A stretch of DNA of 64,000 nucleotides, from positions 31,594 to 95,593 of the forward strand of contig JARWZW010000018.1 of NCBI GenBank assembly GCA_029866155.1, given 5' to 3'. The notes under the pieces were generated by a model that was not told the DNA's origin, made no database searches, and was given only the letters and a program-made list of their open reading frames with translations. The translations under genes and the position numbers were made by a program. The DNA comes from Caulobacter sp. (GTDB lineage: Bacteria; Pseudomonadota; Alphaproteobacteria; Caulobacterales; Caulobacteraceae). Positions 49,814-59,969 of this stretch are shown here, piece after piece. The stretch's first letter is position 1. Each line of letters begins with the position of its first letter.

Positions 49814-50929
49814 ATGCCGAAGGCCAATTCGACCATGAAGATCAAGACCTCTTACCTTGTCGCCGGGGGCTTCCTTGGCTCGGTCGTCATGTTGTTTGTC
49901 ATAAGCGGACTTTTCGAAGCCCTGGGCGGCGGCGACGACAAGGCCAAGGCAGCCGCACGGGCGAAGGCGGAAGCCAAGCCGGCGGCGCCGCTGGTGACCA
50001 CGGCGACCATCGTCGCCCAGATGCGTCCTGCGGCGATCATTCTGCGCGGCCGAACCGAATCTGCTCGCACCGTGATTGTCCGGGCCGAAACGGCCGGCCC
50101 GGTTACCGCCACCCCGGCTGCCGAAGGAGGTTTCGTCCAGAAGGGTGCAGTCCTCTGTCGACTTTCGGTCGATGCACGCCAGGCCACCCTCGACCAGGCC
50201 CGCGCAAACCTGCGGTCACGGCAACTGCAGCGAGAGGCCTCCGCCCGACTGGCGGAACAGGGCTTCCGCTCCCAGACACAGGTGCTGCAGGACCAGGCCA
50301 ATCTGGACGCGGCCCAGGCCGCAGTCCGCCAGGCGGAAGTCGCCCTCGAGCAGGTCAATATCCGGGCGCCGTTCAGCGGCGTCTTTGATCGCCGGGACGC
50401 CGAGGTCGGGACCTATCTGGCGCCGGGCGGCGCCTGCGGCACGCTCATTGAACTGGATCCCCTGGTCATCGTGGCCGACCTCGCTGAAAACCAGATCGGC
50501 CAGGTGGCGGTCGGCGACAACGCTCAGGCCGTCCTGAACTCCGGAGACGCCCTGTCCGGCCGGGTCCGGTTGGTCGCCCGCGACGCCGATCCCCAGACGC
50601 GAACCTATCGGGTCGAGGTCGTTGCGCGAAACCCGGGCGCCAGGGCGCGTTCGGGCCTGTCTGCCGACATCCGCATTTCGACCGGCGTGATCCCGGCGCA
50701 CCAGATCCCGTCCTCGGCCCTGGTCCTGGGCTCTGACGGCAAGCAGGGCGTACGCTACCTGGATAACGCCGCCAGGGTCGCCTTCGCGCCGGTGACGATC
50801 ATCGACGAGACTCCGGAAGGCATCTGGGTGACCGGCCTCGCCGGTACAGTCCAGTTGATCACGGTGGGCCAGTCCTATGTCACCGAAGGACAGTCAGTCC
50901 GGACCAGCAAGTCGGCGGGAGGCCAGTAG
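49814..50929 (+). CDS. RND efflux periplasmic adaptor (membrane fusion protein)
   Basis: MKIKTSYLVAGGFLGSVVMLFV; PVTATPAAEGGFVQKGAVLCRL; QVNIRAPFSGVFDRRDAEVGTYLAPG. Confidence 0.95.
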   Translation: MPKANSTMKIKTSYLVAGGFLGSVVMLFVISGLFEALGGGDDKAKAAARAKAEAKPAAPLVTTATIVAQMRPAAIILRGRTESARTVIVRAETAGPVTATPAAEGGFVQKGAVLCRLSVDARQATLDQARANLRSRQLQREASARLAEQGFRSQTQVLQDQANLDAAQAAVRQAEVALEQVNIRAPFSGVFDRRDAEVGTYLAPGGACGTLIELDPLVIVADLAENQIGQVAVGDNAQAVLNSGDALSGRVRLVARDADPQTRTYRVEVVARNPGARARSGLSADIRISTGVIPAHQIPSSALVLGSDGKQGVRYLDNAARVAFAPVTIIDETPEGIWVTGLAGTVQLITVGQSYVTEGQSVRTSKSAGGQ

Positions 50930-50932
50930 CTT

Positions 50933-53900
50933 ATGATCTCCGCCATCATTCACGAGGCCATACGACGCCGCAAGGTGGTTCTGGGCGTGGCCGTTGTCGC
51001 CTCCCTGTTCGGCCTGCTGACCTATCTGAACCTGCCGCGAGAATCGTCTCCGGACATTCCTGTGCCCTTCGTCAGCATCACGGTTCCCTATCCCGGGGTC
51101 TCTCCTGAAGACGCCGAACGGTTGCTGGTCCGTCCCCTGGAAACCGAGCTCCAGTCCCTTGAGGGACTGAAGGAAATGAACGCGGTGGCGGCCCAGAATG
51201 CCGCCCTGGTTTATCTGGAATTCGAGGTAAACTTCGACAAGGACAAGGTTCTGGAAGACGTCCGGGCCAAGGTGGACCTTGCCAGGGGACGTTTTCCGCC
51301 TGACGCCGAAGAGCCGGTGATCAGCGAGAACAATGTCAATGATGACCCCTTCATCGGCATCATGTTGTTCGGCGCGGCCCCCGAGCGCAGCCTCTTCAAG
51401 ACCTCTCAGGCGCTGCAGGACCGACTGGAAGCCCTGCCCGGCGTCCTGCGAACAGACCTTGGCGGCGGCCGTGAGGAAGTTCTCGAGGTCACGATCGATC
51501 CGACCCGCATGCAGGCAGCCAATGTCAGCGCGAGCGAACTGGCCCAGGTGATCGGTCGCAACAACCAGCTGATCCCGGCCGGTAACCTGCGGACCGCCGA
51601 AACCGAATTTGCCGTCAAGGTGCCGGGCGTGGTGGAAAACCCTCAGGACATCCTGGCTCTTCCGATCAAGCGCAATGGCGATCGTTTGATCACCATTGGC
51701 GACATCGGTGATGTCCGGCGGACCTTCAAGGAACCGCGCCGCATCACCCGTTTCAACGGGCAGCCGACCTTTTCCATCGATGTGGTGAAACGGTCCGGAG
51801 CCAATATTCTGGACAGCGTCAAACAGGTCCGGGCGGCTGTGGCCGAAGAGCAGAAGCGATGGCCCGACACGATCCAGGTCGCCTACACCTTCGACGAGAG
51901 CGAGTTCATCGAACGAAGTCTGACGATTCTGGAAAGCGGACTGATCATCGCCACCATCCTGGTTATGACCATCATTGTCGGCAGTCTCGGAGTGAGACAG
52001 GGGATCATGGTCGGGGTTTCCATCCCCGTCTGTTTCATGATCGGGTTCCTTCTGCTCCAGGCCTTTGGCCTGACCTTGAACCAGATGGTTATGTTCGGGC
52101 TGGTCCTCGCGGTCGGCATCCTGGTTGATGGCGGCATCGTGGTTGTGGAATATGCCGACCGCAAGATGGCTGAAGGCATGGATCGGGAAGAGGCTTTCGC
52201 CGCTGCCGGCACCCGGATGTTCTGGCCCGTCGTCAACGGCACCCTGACAACCCTTTGCGCCTTTGTGCCGTTCCTCTTCTGGAACAGCATCGCCGGGAAA
52301 TTCATGAGCTTCCTTCCCATCACCCTGATGATGGTGCTGGGGGCGTCGATCTTTGTGGCCCTGATCTTCACCCCGGCCTTCGGATCGATCTTCGGGCGCA
52401 AACAGGGGATCGACTCAGAACATCTGGAAGAGATCCTGAAGTCGGAACATGGCGACCCCAGGGAGATGAAGGGATTCATGGGCTGGTATGCCCGAACCCT
52501 CTGGTCGGCAGGTCACCACCCATTCCGCGTCACCGCAGCCGCCCTGTTGGTGATGGTGGCGATCATCGTAGCCTTCGGATCCAAGACCCACCGCACCGAG
52601 TTCTTCCTGGACGAGGACCCGGAATCCGCCACGGTCTGGGTCAAGGCCCGGGGAAACCTGACCGCCGAATCTTCCGACCGACTTGTCCGACAGGTCGAGC
52701 AGCGGCTGATCGGCCTGAAGGGCATGGAGTCCATGTATGTGGCGTCTGGCAAGTTTAGCGGCGGTGGTCGCAGTGCTCCTCCCGCAGACGCCGTCGGCCG
52801 TATCCAGGTCGAGTTCCAGGACTTCGAGGATCGCAAGGCCCTGGGTCTGCGCGGCAAGGACATTACCGCCGCCATCCGTGAGCGGGTCGCAGATGTGCCC
52901 GGCGTTCTGACCGAGGTCCGGCTTCCCCAGGGCGGCCCACCCCAGGGCAAGGACGTCCAGGTCGAGCTTCGCGGCGCCGATCCTGCGGCTCTCAACCGGG
53001 CTGCTGACCTCATCAAGGCCAGGCTCGCCAGCGATCGGCAACTGATCGAGCAGGAGGACAACCGCGCGTCGCCCGGCATCGAGTTGAATCTCACGGTCGA
53101 TCGGGAAGCCGCCGGACGGTATGGCGTCGACGTCCTGTCCGTGGGTCAGGCGATCCAGTTCGTAACCACTGGCGTTCTGGCGGGACGCTTCCGTCCCGAC
53201 GACGCCGAGGACGAGCTGGATATCCGGGTCCGCTTCACCCCGGAAAACCGTAATCTGGCCGCCTTTGACCGGCTGAAGATCACAACGCCGTTCGGCCCGG
53301 TCCCGGCCAGCTATTTCGTCAAGGAAACCCCGTCACAGCAGGTGACCAGCATCCAGCGGAGGGACGCCCAGCGGCTGATCATCCTGCAGGCCAACACAAT
53401 CGAAGGGGTGGCCGCCAACCAGAAGATCGGCGAGCTTCGACCCTGGCTGGAAAAAGCCAACATAGACCCCAATGTGCGCTGGAAATTCACCGGGGCCGAC
53501 GAGGAAGGCCAGGAGGCGGCGCAGTTCTTCATTGTCGCCATGGTCGCCACCCTGTTCATGATGGCGGTGATCCTGCTGTGGCAGTTCAACAGTTTCTACG
53601 GGATCGTCGTGACCCTGTCGGCTGTCGTGCTGTCAACAATGGGTGTGCTTCTCGGCGTGGTCGTCAATCTGGCCAACACCTTCGACTACATCTCTGTGCT
53701 CATGCTTGGTACCGGGATTGTGGCCCTGGCGGGGGTGGTGGTCGGGCACAACATTGTCCTGGTGGACACCTATTACCAACTCCGAAGACAGGGCTATGAG
53801 GCCGATGAGGCGGCCATGCGCTCTGCCGTTCAGCGGTTCAGGCCGGTCATGCTGACCACGGTCGTGACGGTGGTCGGCCTGCTGCCGCTGATGTTCCAAC

Positions 53901-54190
53901 TGCATCCCAATTTCCGCGGGCTGCATTTCGAGTATCGGGCTCCGGGTTCGGAATGGTGGGTCCAGCTGTCGGGCGCCGTGGTCTGGGGCCTCAGCTTCTC
54001 GACCCTGCTGACCCTCTTCATCACGCCGGCGGCCCTCGCCGCCCCCAGGACCCTGAGCCGCCGGTTCAGCAATATCTGGCGGCTGCTCCGCGGGCGTCAA
54101 AGCTGGGCCGATCGGATCCGCGCCGGTGAGGACGTTCGCCGGACAGCCGCACCCGTCGAGCCGATGACGCTGCGGCCGGCGGCCGAGTAG
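50933..54190 (+). CDS. RND efflux inner-membrane transporter (AcrB family)
   Basis: 1085 aa; LNLPRESSPDIPVPFVSITVPYPGVSPEDAERLLVRPLE; GILVDGGIVVVEYADRKMAEG. Confidence 0.97.
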   Translation: MISAIIHEAIRRRKVVLGVAVVASLFGLLTYLNLPRESSPDIPVPFVSITVPYPGVSPEDAERLLVRPLETELQSLEGLKEMNAVAAQNAALVYLEFEVNFDKDKVLEDVRAKVDLARGRFPPDAEEPVISENNVNDDPFIGIMLFGAAPERSLFKTSQALQDRLEALPGVLRTDLGGGREEVLEVTIDPTRMQAANVSASELAQVIGRNNQLIPAGNLRTAETEFAVKVPGVVENPQDILALPIKRNGDRLITIGDIGDVRRTFKEPRRITRFNGQPTFSIDVVKRSGANILDSVKQVRAAVAEEQKRWPDTIQVAYTFDESEFIERSLTILESGLIIATILVMTIIVGSLGVRQGIMVGVSIPVCFMIGFLLLQAFGLTLNQMVMFGLVLAVGILVDGGIVVVEYADRKMAEGMDREEAFAAAGTRMFWPVVNGTLTTLCAFVPFLFWNSIAGKFMSFLPITLMMVLGASIFVALIFTPAFGSIFGRKQGIDSEHLEEILKSEHGDPREMKGFMGWYARTLWSAGHHPFRVTAAALLVMVAIIVAFGSKTHRTEFFLDEDPESATVWVKARGNLTAESSDRLVRQVEQRLIGLKGMESMYVASGKFSGGGRSAPPADAVGRIQVEFQDFEDRKALGLRGKDITAAIRERVADVPGVLTEVRLPQGGPPQGKDVQVELRGADPAALNRAADLIKARLASDRQLIEQEDNRASPGIELNLTVDREAAGRYGVDVLSVGQAIQFVTTGVLAGRFRPDDAEDELDIRVRFTPENRNLAAFDRLKITTPFGPVPASYFVKETPSQQVTSIQRRDAQRLIILQANTIEGVAANQKIGELRPWLEKANIDPNVRWKFTGADEEGQEAAQFFIVAMVATLFMMAVILLWQFNSFYGIVVTLSAVVLSTMGVLLGVVVNLANTFDYISVLMLGTGIVALAGVVVGHNIVLVDTYYQLRRQGYEADEAAMRSAVQRFRPVMLTTVVTVVGLLPLMFQLHPNFRGLHFEYRAPGSEWWVQLSGAVVWGLSFSTLLTLFITPAALAAPRTLSRRFSNIWRLLRGRQSWADRIRAGEDVRRTAAPVEPMTLRPAAE

Positions 54191-54202
54191 TTTGCCGGGC
54201 GC

Positions 54203-56038
54203 CTATTTGCCGCGGGTCTGACGGCGCCACAGGGCGGCATATTCGCCGCCCTGTGCCAGCAGTTCGTCATGCCGGCCACGTTCGACCACCTTGCCTCGCC
54301 GCAATACGAGGATCTGGTCGGCATCGGCAATGGTGGACAGCCGATGAGCGACGACGAGCGTCGTTCTGCCAGCCCGGGCCCGTTTCAGGGTTTCCTGGAT
54401 CGCCGCTTCAGTGCGGCTGTCCAGGGCGCTGGTCGCCTCGTCCAGGATCAGCAGCCGCGGCCCTGCCAGCAGGGCTCGGGCGATACCGACCCGCTGGCGC
54501 TCACCGCCCGAAAGCTTCAGCCCCCGCTCACCAACCCTCGTCTCCATGCCGTCCGGCAGGCTAGCGATAAACTCTGTGAGTTCCGCCGAGGCCGCCGCCG
54601 CAGCAATCTCGTCCGCAGACGCCCCTGGCCGGGCGAACCCGATATTGGCCTGAAGGCTGTCATTGAACAGGGCGACATCCTGAGGCACCATGGCCACAGC
54701 CCGCCTGAGGGCCGAGACCTTCATCTGCTTCAGGTCGACCCCGTCCAGGCTGATATGACCTGACTGCGGATCGATCATTCTGAGGGCAAGCCTCACCAGC
54801 GTGGTCTTGCCTGCTCCGGACGGACCGACCAGGGCGACCGTCTCTCCAGGGCTGGCGACAAAGCTGACGCCTTCCAGTCCCTGGGACCGGGCGCCGTGCT
54901 GGAACGACACGGAGTCGAAAACCACGGCTCCACCCCGACCATCCGCCGAGGGTGGATCGATGGCGCCGACGGCCTCTGCCACGTCTGGCTGCTGTCGGCG
55001 CAGCGCCATCATGGCTTCGAGGTCGATGAAACTCTGCCGGATTTCCCGATAGGCGAACCCCAGGATATTGAGCGGCCCATAGAGGTTGATCAGGATCAGA
55101 ATGGCGGCTGTGACATCCCCGGGGCCCATCCAGCCGGCCTGGGCTTCGAACCCGGCCAGAAGCGCCATCACCGCCAATCCCACCGTCATGATCGCAGCCT
55201 GGGCGACATTCAGGAGGCTAAGGGAATTGGTGGCGAGAATCTGCGCCTCGGCATAGGCCCCCAACGCCTGCTCATAGTTGGCGGCGGCCCGGGACTCCGC
55301 GCCAAAAGCCTTGACCGTTTCATAGTTTAGCAGAGCGTCCACGGCCCGCCCCGCCGCTTCGCTGTCAGCATCATTGAGGGCGCGACGATGAGCGATGCGC
55401 CAATCAGAGATGGTGAAGGTCAGGACGCCATAAACCAATACGGTGACGACGGCGGCGGCCGCAAAGCGCCAGTCAAAGGCCTTGGCCAGGACCGCCGCCG
55501 CGATGACGAGCTCGATCGCCGTCGGCCCCAGGTTAAAGACGAGGGCCCGAAGCAGAAAATCCATCGACCGGGCGCCCCGATCGATCACCCGCGACAGGGA
55601 GCCTGTGCGCTTGCTCTGATGGAACTCCATGGACAACGACAGGGCATGTCCAAAAGCCTCTGCGGCAGCCCGCCGTTGGGCCGCCTGGGCCACCGGCGTG
55701 AAGATGACGTCCCTCGCCTGGGGCGCAGCCGCCGCCAGGAAACGCACCAACGTCCAGCCGATGATCAGCCCGGCAAAGGCGATCCCGACCTGAGCCGAGG
55801 CGCTCTTTCCAACACTTAGATCATTGACGGCGGCCCCCAGAAGCAATGGAGCCAGAACGCCGAGCACCTTGCCCCCAAGGGTCAGGGTCAAGGCGCCGCC
55901 CAGTCGCCAGCGCAGGCCCGGCGCACCGCTTCTGAGAATAACGGCCAGCAGATCCTTCAGGGCCGCCAGGGCGTTGACCGGGGTATCTGTCGGTTCCGCG
56001 GGACCTTTGCCCCGGCTGCGTTCAGGAGTCGGCCTCAC
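54203..56038 (-). CDS. ABC transporter, fused permease/ATPase (Atm1/heavy-metal exporter type)
   Basis: LVGPSGAGKTTLVRLALRMIDPQSGHISLDG, LSGGERQRVGIARALLAGPRLLILDEATSALD; TM domain N-terminal. Confidence 0.95.
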   Translation of the reverse strand: MRPTPERSRGKGPAEPTDTPVNALAALKDLLAVILRSGAPGLRWRLGGALTLTLGGKVLGVLAPLLLGAAVNDLSVGKSASAQVGIAFAGLIIGWTLVRFLAAAAPQARDVIFTPVAQAAQRRAAAEAFGHALSLSMEFHQSKRTGSLSRVIDRGARSMDFLLRALVFNLGPTAIELVIAAAVLAKAFDWRFAAAAVVTVLVYGVLTFTISDWRIAHRRALNDADSEAAGRAVDALLNYETVKAFGAESRAAANYEQALGAYAEAQILATNSLSLLNVAQAAIMTVGLAVMALLAGFEAQAGWMGPGDVTAAILILINLYGPLNILGFAYREIRQSFIDLEAMMALRRQQPDVAEAVGAIDPPSADGRGGAVVFDSVSFQHGARSQGLEGVSFVASPGETVALVGPSGAGKTTLVRLALRMIDPQSGHISLDGVDLKQMKVSALRRAVAMVPQDVALFNDSLQANIGFARPGASADEIAAAAASAELTEFIASLPDGMETRVGERGLKLSGGERQRVGIARALLAGPRLLILDEATSALDSRTEAAIQETLKRARAGRTTLVVAHRLSTIADADQILVLRRGKVVERGRHDELLAQGGEYAALWRRQTRGK

Positions 56039-56835
56039 GCGGCGCGGCCCAGCACGAGGGTGCTTTGAACCCCCCCGCCCGGCGTCATCCAGTCGATCCG
56101 CCAGTGAGGCCCGACCTTGAAGGCGCGGAATGGCGCACCCAACGCAGCGGCCGGACGGATCGAAAGCAGCAATGTCTGCTCTCCACGCTCGCCGGCGATC
56201 TCGAACCGTCGATCGCCGGTCGCCAGGGGTCGTTCGATCGCCAGATGAAACAGACCGTCCCGGTCTGTCTTTCCAGCCCCGGCCGCCGTTCGATCCACCC
56301 GCAGGGAAATGCCTGATTCCGGCAGGGCGACCCCCGCGACCGAGGCTGCGCCGTCGCGGTCAAAATCAACGCTGAGAAGTCTGGGCTCGACACTGGACAC
56401 ACCGATCACCTGGGCGCTGGCGCCGGAACGGAGCTGGGCGGCGCGGCCGTCGGGCAGGATGGCCAGATAGCCCTGAGCCTGAACCCGGCGACCATCCCTC
56501 GCGGACATGGACAGACCAAAGAGCTGGACGCCCGCCGCCGGGGGAACAGCAACTGTCCAGAGGCCGTCAGCATTGGAAAGGGTTGTGAGGGCCTCCCCAC
56601 CCGGCGCGCCCAACCGCACCTCGACAGATGGTTCGGCGGAACCTGTCAACCCGATCCGGCCATCGGCAAGCACCTGGCTGGCCGACAGCAGCGGCGGTTT
56701 GAGGTAGCCCGCCTCCGCAGCCGGATTCGCCGAGGCCTTGGGGGCCTCGCCGCGCCAGGCGCTTTCACTGCCCTCGCCCGGCCCACAGGCGGAAACGACC
56801 AGGATCCCGCAGGCCATCGCCAACTGCTTCCACAC
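56035..56835 (-). CDS. Putative lipoprotein with two Ig-like/carboxypeptidase-regulatory-like repeats
   Basis: Lipobox ACGILVVSACGPGEG; repeats LTGSAEPSVEVRLG..LTTLSNADGLWTVAVP and VAGVALPESGISLRVDRT..GKTDRDGLFHLAIE. Confidence 0.7.
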   Translation of the reverse strand: MWKQLAMACGILVVSACGPGEGSESAWRGEAPKASANPAAEAGYLKPPLLSASQVLADGRIGLTGSAEPSVEVRLGAPGGEALTTLSNADGLWTVAVPPAAGVQLFGLSMSARDGRRVQAQGYLAILPDGRAAQLRSGASAQVIGVSSVEPRLLSVDFDRDGAASVAGVALPESGISLRVDRTAAGAGKTDRDGLFHLAIERPLATGDRRFEIAGERGEQTLLLSIRPAAALGAPFRAFKVGPHWRIDWMTPGGGVQSTLVLGRAA

Positions 56836-56926
56836 GATACTTGAAACCCTTTCCAGGAACGCCGAACATATCCCTTCCTGATTTTCCGGCGCGCCCGCAA
56901 GCGCGCCTTTTTGTTGTGGTGCGATC

Positions 56927-57547
56927 ATGACGGCTTCAATCGGCTCCGAAACCGCTCGAATTCGCTCCGTCTGTGTCTTTTGCGGCTCGTCCGATGACGC
57001 CGATCCGGCCTTCCTGGCCTCCGCCCGGCAGTTCGGCGAACTGCTGGCCAGCCATGGCCTGAAGCTTGTCTATGGCGGCGGCGGGGTCGGCCTGATGGGC
57101 GCCTGTGCTCGCGGCGCCAACGAAGCAGGCGGCGCGGTGCTGGGGATCATTCCGGCCTTTCTGACCAGCAGGGAACGTCGTTTCGACGAGGTGGAAACCA
57201 TCGTCGTCCAGAACATGCACGAGCGAAAAATACAGATGTTCAACGCCGCAGACGCCTTTGTGGTTCTGCCGGGCGGGGTGGGAACCCTGGAAGAAGTGGT
57301 GGAGCTACTCTCCTGGCAGAGGCTCGACCTGCATCGCAAGCCGGTGGTCTTCTACAACCCGAGGGACTTCTGGCAGCCCCTGTTCACCCTGTTCTACCAC
57401 ACGATCACAGAGCGCCTCACTCCGGCCAGTTTCACCCAGGCCTGGCGGGCCACCGATGTTCTGGGAGACATCATCCCCCTGCTGGAAAGGATGGCGAACG
57501 TACCCGGTTCCGGCGAGGCGGCAGATGACACTGATCGCTTGACTTGA
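56927..57547 (+). CDS. LOG family (TIGR00730) nucleotide phosphoribohydrolase-like protein
   Basis: SVCVFCGSSDDADPAF, LVYGGGGVGLMGACA, MHERKIQMFNAADAFVVLPGGVGTLEEVVE. Confidence 0.96.
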   Translation: MTASIGSETARIRSVCVFCGSSDDADPAFLASARQFGELLASHGLKLVYGGGGVGLMGACARGANEAGGAVLGIIPAFLTSRERRFDEVETIVVQNMHERKIQMFNAADAFVVLPGGVGTLEEVVELLSWQRLDLHRKPVVFYNPRDFWQPLFTLFYHTITERLTPASFTQAWRATDVLGDIIPLLERMANVPGSGEAADDTDRLT

Positions 57548-57631
57548 GGCCCCGGCAAGCCCGCTGGGCCCGATCCTGCCGCTGGTCATTCAGGCCACTT
57601 GCCGATCACTGAGCCCATTGCGCCCAGGGCG

Positions 57632-59740
57632 CTAGATTTTTGAATAGACGAAAGGCGGGATAAAGAAGCGTCGTTTGTTCAGAACCGCCCCGAACACCGC
57701 CCCCCCACCTGCCTCGATCCGCCGCACCAGATTCTGGATGACTGGCGCCCGGGTGGACTCAGCCTCCACAACGACCAGCGTCATATCGGCCAGGGGCGCG
57801 ACCAGAATTCCGGCAGACGACCGCTGCACGGCCGGGGAGTCCATGACGATCAGTGAATAGTCCTGCCTGGCCTGCTTCATGAAGGCCAGCCAGCGATCGT
57901 CGGAGAGGGACTGTCCCGACCGGGTCATGGGCCCGGTGACGTGCAGGTTTGAACGGTCGACTTGAAACAGGTTACGCATGTCCTCGACGGGATCGAGCCT
58001 GCCGCCCTGTCGTTGAATTCTGGCGGCCATGGACTGTCCGTCCTGAGGCTCGACATCGACAATCAACACCCGGCCCGTCGTGCGCTGTGCCCGATAGATC
58101 GCCATGTCCAGACCGAGGCTGGACACACCCTCTCCGTCATCTGCAGCGATCCATTGGATAACCCCGCTGTCCTCACCGACAAGACTTCGAAGAAGGCGTT
58201 GAAGCAGATTGACATCATCTGCTGTCATTCGGGAGAGGAGCGGTCGCCAGAGCGGGCTGCGGGCCAGGTCGTCCTCGCTCCGGGGGACCGTAACAAGAAC
58301 CGGAAGGTCCAGCTTCGCCTCGGCGTCCGCGGGACTGACCATGATCTGGGACGTGGCGGCCGACACCACGATCAGACTCAGGGCGGACGCGAGACCCAAC
58401 ATCAGGCCTGCAGCCAGGATGATCACCCGCCCGGTCTGGCCTCTGGACGGCGGCTGCGCCCGCTCGACAATCCGGACATTGGCCTGGGCGCCAGCCAGCG
58501 CCACCTCGAGACGGGCGTCCTCCGCCTTGCGAGCAATGTCCTGATAGGCGCCTTCCAGGAGGGCCCGGTTGCGAAGGAGTTCGCGATAGACAGGCCCCAC
58601 CTCGATCAGGGACTGGAGACGCGCCGCATTTTCGTTCAACGCATCCAGGGCCTGCTGTCGGCCCGCCTTCAGGGCCGCTGCCTCGCCACGAGTGGCGGCC
58701 AACTGGGTTCCGAGATCCTGATAGACCGGATTGACGCCCTTTCGGATCAGCGCCGCCTCCTGCTGCGGCGCCGCTGAAACAGCGGCCTGGAGTCCGGCGA
58801 TCTGTCGATCCAGCTCGGCCACCAGCGGGTGACCGTCACGATACTTGGCCGCCGCAACCCGGCGCTGCTCCTCGACCCCGGAAAGCGCTGTTGTCAGCGC
58901 TTCCAGCTGCTGGGAGCGCGCCAGATCCGTGTTGAGCGTGATGACCGGGGCCGTCTCCTTCAGATCCTTGTCCAGCCTTCCCTCTCGGCCTCCCGCCTGG
59001 GAGATCTGCTGATCCATGCCTTGGAGCTGCGCGATGAGAGTCGTCTGGCGGGTCTGGGTCGTCACCAGTTCCTGGCTGTAGTCACCGATCCCCGAGGCTG
59101 AGGACACCGAGGCGATCCGGGCCTCCAGGGCGGTCAGGCGCGAGCGGAGGTCCGCCTCCTGTTCGCGGATCACCTTGACGTCCGACCGCTCGAAGATTTC
59201 GCGCCTCCGCTTGATATAAAGATCGACCAGGGCGTTCAGCAATTCGGCGGAGACTGCGGCGTTCCGGTTGCGCAGCCCCAGTTCGATCACGTTCGATGCC
59301 GGCACATTTTCGATCCGCAGGTCCTTGCCCAACTGCTCCAGCGCCTGGTTCAGCCCCTGCTGGTCATTGCGAAGGGCTGGATAGACCCGTGACATGCCCA
59401 CCAGCCGGATGGCCTGGGTCTGGATATCCTTGGACTTAAGGATTTCCATCTCTGCATTGACGATCTGGGCTCTGTCGAAGGTCAGGCCCGGGCCGCTGCT
59501 GTTGACTGTCCCCCGGAAGATATAGTCGTCGCCGAGGAGGATCAGCAGTCTCGACTGGGCCGTGAATACGGGCTTGGCCGTCAGGGCCAGGCCCAGGGAC
59601 AGCACCACGGGAATGAGGAAGATCAGCAGAGCGATCCGGCCATAGTAGAACACAGGTGTCAGCAGGTCGCGGGTCGTAAACCCTGCTCGGCCAGGTGACC
59701 GGGTCGAACCGACATCGGAGGCGGTGGTATCGGTCAACAC
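57632..59740 (-). CDS. Wzc/GumC-like polysaccharide co-polymerase with degenerate BY-kinase domain
   Basis: 702 aa; N-term TM plus Wzz-type region, long coiled-coil, second TM, cytoplasmic P-loop-like domain WIAADDGEGVSSLGLDMA ... VLIVDVEPQDG ... YSLIVMDSPAV. Confidence 0.9.
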   Translation of the reverse strand: MLTDTTASDVGSTRSPGRAGFTTRDLLTPVFYYGRIALLIFLIPVVLSLGLALTAKPVFTAQSRLLILLGDDYIFRGTVNSSGPGLTFDRAQIVNAEMEILKSKDIQTQAIRLVGMSRVYPALRNDQQGLNQALEQLGKDLRIENVPASNVIELGLRNRNAAVSAELLNALVDLYIKRRREIFERSDVKVIREQEADLRSRLTALEARIASVSSASGIGDYSQELVTTQTRQTTLIAQLQGMDQQISQAGGREGRLDKDLKETAPVITLNTDLARSQQLEALTTALSGVEEQRRVAAAKYRDGHPLVAELDRQIAGLQAAVSAAPQQEAALIRKGVNPVYQDLGTQLAATRGEAAALKAGRQQALDALNENAARLQSLIEVGPVYRELLRNRALLEGAYQDIARKAEDARLEVALAGAQANVRIVERAQPPSRGQTGRVIILAAGLMLGLASALSLIVVSAATSQIMVSPADAEAKLDLPVLVTVPRSEDDLARSPLWRPLLSRMTADDVNLLQRLLRSLVGEDSGVIQWIAADDGEGVSSLGLDMAIYRAQRTTGRVLIVDVEPQDGQSMAARIQRQGGRLDPVEDMRNLFQVDRSNLHVTGPMTRSGQSLSDDRWLAFMKQARQDYSLIVMDSPAVQRSSAGILVAPLADMTLVVVEAESTRAPVIQNLVRRIEAGGGAVFGAVLNKRRFFIPPFVYSKI

Positions 59741-59969
59741 AAAGCTCTGGGGCCGAAGATGATCAGGGCCGAAAAATTCCGGTCCGATTCACCTGTTGCG
59801 CGTCAGTAAGACAGGAGAATCAGGCGGAAGCTCCCTACATTAGCAGAAGCCCGACTCAATCGGCGACGACCGCCTTGGCTCCATCGAACGTGGCGGTGGC
59901 CGTTCTGGAGTTCGGGCAGACTGCCAAGGGCCCGTCACGGTCTAAGGCGAGGGGAAACGGGAGACGGCC

